The translations under genes were made by a program, and so were the position numbers. From the NCBI RefSeq assembly GCF_021227995.1, contig NZ_CP089301.1:3286001-3350000 (forward strand): a stretch of 64,000 nucleotides of DNA. Reading direction: 5' to 3'. The DNA comes from Novosphingobium kaempferiae (GTDB lineage Bacteria > Pseudomonadota > Alphaproteobacteria > Sphingomonadales > Sphingomonadaceae). The notes beneath the pieces were generated by a model that was given only the letters and a program-made list of their open reading frames with translations, had not been told where the DNA came from and ran no database searches. Of the stretch, positions 60,844-64,000 are shown one piece after another; within the stretch, counting starts at the first letter, position 1, and the number at the start of each line of letters is the position of its first letter.

Positions 60844-61794
60844 CTAACGCTTCCCGTCGCGCAGGAGCAGGATCGAGCCCGGCAGCGTGGATTGCTCCAG
60901 CCCGCGCATGGCGGCCAGCGTGTCCAGCGCCTCGTCCGGCCGGTCGGTGCGGAACGAGCCGCTGACCGGTCGCCGGTCGGACAGGCCGCCCAGCACCAGC
61001 ACGGGGCCGGGACGATAGCGTGCGATGGCCTCGATCGCATCGGGCAGGGGGACATTGCGCAGCAGCAGTTCGCCCCGACGCCAGCCGGCGATCCGGTCGA
61101 CCGGCAGCCCGGCGACGCGGTGCGCGGTTCCATCGGCAAGCGTGCCGCGCTGTCCGGCGCGCAGCAGCACGGGGGCCTCGGCACCCGCCTTGAGTTCCAC
61201 CATGCCCTCGGTCACGGCGACGCCGACCTGTCCGCCGGTATGGTCCACCTCGAACGCGGTGCCGATGTCCCGGATCGAGCCGCTGTCCACCTCGACTCGG
61301 AACGGGCGGCCGTCGCCATGCTTCACATCGAACCAGGCGCGGCCCTTGAGCAGGCGGACCTCGCGGCCTTCGTCATTGTAGTCGACCGCGATGGCAGTGT
61401 CGCTGTCGAGCACCGCGCGCGAACCGTCGGCAAGGGCGATCTCGCGCATCTGGCCGCGTGCGCTCGTCTCGTCGGCGCGCAGCCAAAGCCATGTCGATGG
61501 CACCGCGAACCATGCCAGCGCTGCTGCGGCTGCAACGGACAGGTAGGTCGGCCAGCGCAGGCTCCGCCGCCGGGGCAACGGCCGCTCGCTGACGAAGGCG
61601 CCCTCGATCGCGGCGAGATCCTGCCAGCTGCTGCGTTCGCGCAGGAAGGCCGCGCGGTTGCGCGGGTCGGTGGCCATCCAGCTTTCGAGCCGGTCCATCT
61701 CGCTCGCCGAGATCGAGCCCGACGCAAGGCGCACGATCCATGCGCGCGCGGTTTCGTCGCGCGTGCCGATCGGATCGCTCCCCTGCAAGGTCAT
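60844..61794 (-). CDS. FecR family anti-sigma/sigma regulator
   Basis: This 316-residue protein has an N-terminal DUF4880 helical part that binds the sigma factor (AWIVRLASGSISASEMDRLE, WMATDPRNRAAFLRERSSW), one membrane helix at about residues 87-108, and a periplasmic FecR domain (REIALADGSRAVLDSDTAIA, VRLLKGRAWFDV, PFRVEVDSGSIRDIGTAFEV). It relays the signal from the STN receptor across the inner membrane to the ECF sigma factor. The ATG at 61794 has GGGAGAG upstream; an ATG at 61815 is also possible. It follows the sigma gene by about 60-80 bases. Confidence 0.92.
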   Translation of the reverse strand: MTLQGSDPIGTRDETARAWIVRLASGSISASEMDRLESWMATDPRNRAAFLRERSSWQDLAAIEGAFVSERPLPRRRSLRWPTYLSVAAAAALAWFAVPSTWLWLRADETSARGQMREIALADGSRAVLDSDTAIAVDYNDEGREVRLLKGRAWFDVKHGDGRPFRVEVDSGSIRDIGTAFEVDHTGGQVGVAVTEGMVELKAGAEAPVLLRAGQRGTLADGTAHRVAGLPVDRIAGWRRGELLLRNVPLPDAIEAIARYRPGPVLVLGGLSDRRPVSGSFRTDRPDEALDTLAAMRGLEQSTLPGSILLLRDGKR

Positions 61795-61875
61795 GTCTGC
61801 CGCTCTCCCGGTCATGATGTTCTAATGACGCCCGCCGCGGTCGCGCACCCAACCCGGCATGAGCGAATAGTGCAA

Positions 61876-62394
61876 TTACGCTGGTGTATCGCGGCCGTCG
61901 CGCGCGGCGGCGAGGGCGTTCAGCGCGCGGCGGACATGGTTCTCGACCGTGGTGGTGCTGACGCCGAGGCGGCGCGCGATGGCCTGCTGGCTCAGTCCCT
62001 CGAAGCGGTTGAGGCGGAAGATGGTGCGGGTCGGCTCGGGCAGGGCCAGCGCGGTGGCGCGCACGCGGTCGAGCACGCGCGCCGAATCGACGACGCGCTC
62101 CTGCCCGGGGGCATCGTCCTGCTCGGTCAGGAGCGCCTGCACCTCATGGGCCAGCCGTCCCCGGCGCTGCTGGGAGCGCCGCAGGTCGAGCGCGAGATTG
62201 CGGGCGAGGCGGAACAGGTAGGCGCGCTTGGCGAGGATCGGGCGGTCGTCGCCAATGCTCTGCACCCGGAACCACATCGCCTGCACGACTTCCTCGGCGT
62301 CGGCCGGGTCGTCGACGAGGCGCTCCACCCGGCGCAGCAGGGCGCTGCGTTCGGCGATCATCAGGTGGGAAAGGGCGGCGGCGTTTCCACTCAT
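61876..62394 (-). CDS. ECF sigma factor, FecI-like
   Basis: This 172-residue protein has sigma region 2 (LVDDPADAEEVVQAMWFRVQ, AYLFRLARNLALDLRRSQ) and region 4 (LPEPTRTIFRLNRFEGLSQQ, AIARRLGVSTTTVENHVRRA). It would direct transcription of the STN receptor under the control of FecR. The start at 62394 (MSGNAAALSH) is the closest to family N-termini; an in-frame start further upstream at 62436 overlaps the spacer to the previous gene. Confidence 0.92.
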   Translation of the reverse strand: MSGNAAALSHLMIAERSALLRRVERLVDDPADAEEVVQAMWFRVQSIGDDRPILAKRAYLFRLARNLALDLRRSQQRRGRLAHEVQALLTEQDDAPGQERVVDSARVLDRVRATALALPEPTRTIFRLNRFEGLSQQAIARRLGVSTTTVENHVRRALNALAAARDGRDTPA

Positions 62395-62480
62395 GGCGAG
62401 GCGCCCAGTACCGCTATTGCGATCAATCCGCAACAATGCCGGAGCCGATCGCGAGACCGGCCCCGGCGCGGGATGGAGGA

Positions 62481-64000
62481 TCAGAACTCGATCGTCGCCG
62501 AGGTCTTGAAGGTGCGCGGCATGCCGAGCACGAGGTAACCGCCGAGCGAGGACGCCCAGTAGCTGTTGTTGGCGACGTTATCGACGTTGAAGCGGAAGGT
62601 GACCGGCTTGTCCGCCACCGCGACGACATAGCGCGCGCCGAGGTCGAAACGGGTCCACTCGGGCAGTTGGAGCGTGTTGGTGAGGTTCACCATCTGCTTG
62701 CCGGTCTGCATGATGCGTCCGGTCAGCGTGACGCCCGGCAGGAAGCCGAGATCCCATTCGACGTTGGCGTTCGCGGTGTACTCGGGCACGCCGATCGCGT
62801 CGTTGCCGTCGGTCGCGCCGCCGGTGGTGCGACGCTGCTTGGCGTCGGTGACGGAAAGGCCCGCGATGATGCGCAGCCCGTCCATCGGCTCGCCGTCGAG
62901 GCTCAGTTCCACGCCCTTGTTGCGCTGCTGGCCGTTGAGGGTGAACACCGTGCCTTGCGGCGTCACTTCGTTCAGCGTCTGCGGACGGTCGGTCTGGAAC
63001 AGCGCGAGCGAGGCGTTGAAGCGGCCCATCGCCACCTTGCCGCCGACTTCGTACTGCACCGTCTTGAAGGGCGGGAACACCTCGCCGACGTTGATCGTAC
63101 CGGCACCCGCGACCGGGCCCTGGACCAGACCCTCGATGCGGTTGGCGTAGAGCGAGACCGTTTCTGTCGGCCGCACGACGAGGCCGACGACCGGCGTGGT
63201 GGCGCTTTCCTTGTAGCGGCTGGTGCGCGCGCCGGTGGTGATGTTGTAGGCGCGGTAGAAGATGTTCTGGCGGCGCAGGCCGACCGTCAGTTCCACCATG
63301 CCGTCGAGTGCGCCGATCGTGTCGGACGCGAAGAGGCTCGACAGGCGGGTGCGGTTGGCCGGGTTGGGATCCTCCAGATCACCCGCGCGCAGGGCGGTGA
63401 AGGCGGGCATGGTGACCTGCACGGGATCGTAGAGGTTGTTGCCGTTGGTCGCGTTGCGGACGAACGGGCCGAATTCGTAGGCATTGCGGTTGATGTAGCT
63501 GCTCTGCGAACCGCCGACGTTGATCTCGTGCGTGATCGGGCCGGTGGCGAACTTGCCGCGGATACCGGCCTGCACCGCCTCGTTGTTGTCGTTGCGCGGG
63601 ATGTTGGAGCCGGTGACGAAGGCGTCGCCGGTCGCTGCGTCGGTGAGCTGGAAGCCCTGGTAGACGCCGCGCTCCGCCGTGTCGCGCGCGCCGCCGGCGG
63701 CGTAGAACATGAAGTCGTCGGTGATGTCGTACTCGAACTTCAGGATGCCGAAGACGTCGCGGATCGTGGTGTAGTTCCAGTCCTGCCCGAAGTTGGTGTC
63801 GGCGTCGGGCGCATCGGGGACGGCGGTCACGCCGTTGAGCTGCACCATCGGGCGCATGTGGCGCACCTTGACACGCTGGAACGCGAGATCGAGCGAGAGG
63901 CGGGCGCGGTCGCTGCGCCAGTCGAACGCGGCGCCGAGCACCACCGAACTGCGGTACTCGTCGTCGATCGAGGTATCGCCCCCGCGCGCGGCGCCGTTGA
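62481..64000 (-). CDS. TonB-dependent receptor, 5' end outside the window
   Basis: The frame is open from the window end through 62481, about 506 codons, containing only the C-terminal barrel of a TonB-dependent siderophore receptor: DDEYRSSVVLGAAFDWRSDR, TDDFMFYAAGGARD, NRIEGLVQGPVAGAGTINVG, EVFPPFKTVQYEVGGKVAMG, FRFNVDNVANNSYWASS and a terminal Phe (FKTSATIEF). The plug and signal peptide lie beyond 64000. It precedes the sigma gene on the same strand by about 85 bases, so the regulatory pair may also be linked to this receptor. Confidence 0.92.
   Translation of the reverse strand, partial: NGAARGGDTSIDDEYRSSVVLGAAFDWRSDRARLSLDLAFQRVKVRHMRPMVQLNGVTAVPDAPDADTNFGQDWNYTTIRDVFGILKFEYDITDDFMFYAAGGARDTAERGVYQGFQLTDAATGDAFVTGSNIPRNDNNEAVQAGIRGKFATGPITHEINVGGSQSSYINRNAYEFGPFVRNATNGNNLYDPVQVTMPAFTALRAGDLEDPNPANRTRLSSLFASDTIGALDGMVELTVGLRRQNIFYRAYNITTGARTSRYKESATTPVVGLVVRPTETVSLYANRIEGLVQGPVAGAGTINVGEVFPPFKTVQYEVGGKVAMGRFNASLALFQTDRPQTLNEVTPQGTVFTLNGQQRNKGVELSLDGEPMDGLRIIAGLSVTDAKQRRTTGGATDGNDAIGVPEYTANANVEWDLGFLPGVTLTGRIMQTGKQMVNLTNTLQLPEWTRFDLGARYVVAVADKPVTFRFNVDNVANNSYWASSLGGYLVLGMPRTFKTSATIEF

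Noticed and set aside
1..64000. CRISPR array, rRNA operon or complete insertion sequence
   Set aside because: No regularly spaced repeats, no rRNA text (the 16S-like 14-mer at 28642 is only a Shine-Dalgarno complement) and no transposase was recognised.

Overview
The window looks like a chromosomal piece of a sphingomonad alphaproteobacterium (Sphingomonas/Novosphingobium type). The reasons are high GC in most of the window, several TonB-dependent receptors, a FecI/FecR-type regulatory pair, an imuA-imuB-dnaE2 cassette with a GAAC-N7-GAAC LexA box, and palindromic repeats with arms such as CTTCGACAAGCTCAGGGTGA and GTCATTGCGAGCGCAGCGAA. No rRNA, CRISPR array or complete IS was seen. One tRNA is present, tRNA-Gln(TTG).

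Layout. (1) 0.2-3.6 kb: a Crp/Fnr regulator translationally coupled to a histidine-kinase-like protein whose phospho-acceptor His is replaced, a RraB-like protein, then about 1 kb of low-GC, gene-poor DNA. (2) 3.6-12.7 kb, minus strand: a formylglycine-generating enzyme, a TonB-dependent receptor and three exported Cys-type sulfatases, a self-contained unit for desulfating an imported or periplasmic substrate. (3) 13.7-23.4 kb, plus strand: a YcaQ-like DNA glycosylase, the LexA-box-controlled imuA-imuB-dnaE2 mutasome with a small tail gene, a truncated HicB-like protein, a YbhB/PEBP protein, a deaminase and a SRAP (YedK/HMCES) protein. (4) 23.7-25.5 kb: an AlpA-like regulator, a P4-type integrase and tRNA-Gln, which probably form the right edge of a genomic island containing some or all of the left 25 kb. 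(5) 25.5-41.3 kb: mostly ordinary chromosomal genes (yghU-like GST, ilvE, tlyA-like, tspO, ubiK, recO, leuB, a DPM1-GtrA glycosyltransferase, a PMT-type glycosyltransferase, metZ, apaG and others). (6) 41.3-55.4 kb: two divergent operons for amino-sugar and peptidoglycan-sugar catabolism. The minus arm is nagB-II, nagA, a cytoplasmic GH84-like hydrolase, D-lactate dehydrogenase, an N-acetylglucosamine-kinase-like protein and a hexapeptide acetyltransferase. The plus arm is anmK, a TonB-dependent receptor, an SSS transporter, murQ and a GntR/NagR-type repressor. (7) 55.4-57.2 kb: a MASE1-PAS-GGDEF diguanylate cyclase. (8) 57.2-64 kb, minus strand: a TonB protein, an STN-type siderophore receptor, FecR, an ECF sigma factor, and a second receptor running off the right end.

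The most interesting system is region 6. It encodes a nearly complete route from anhydro-MurNAc/GlcNAc to fructose-6-phosphate, and it also carries the D-lactate dehydrogenase that would consume the D-lactate released by MurQ. Four copies of a GGTAT-containing motif sit in its two control regions. The cytoplasmic GH84-like enzyme may stand in for NagZ.
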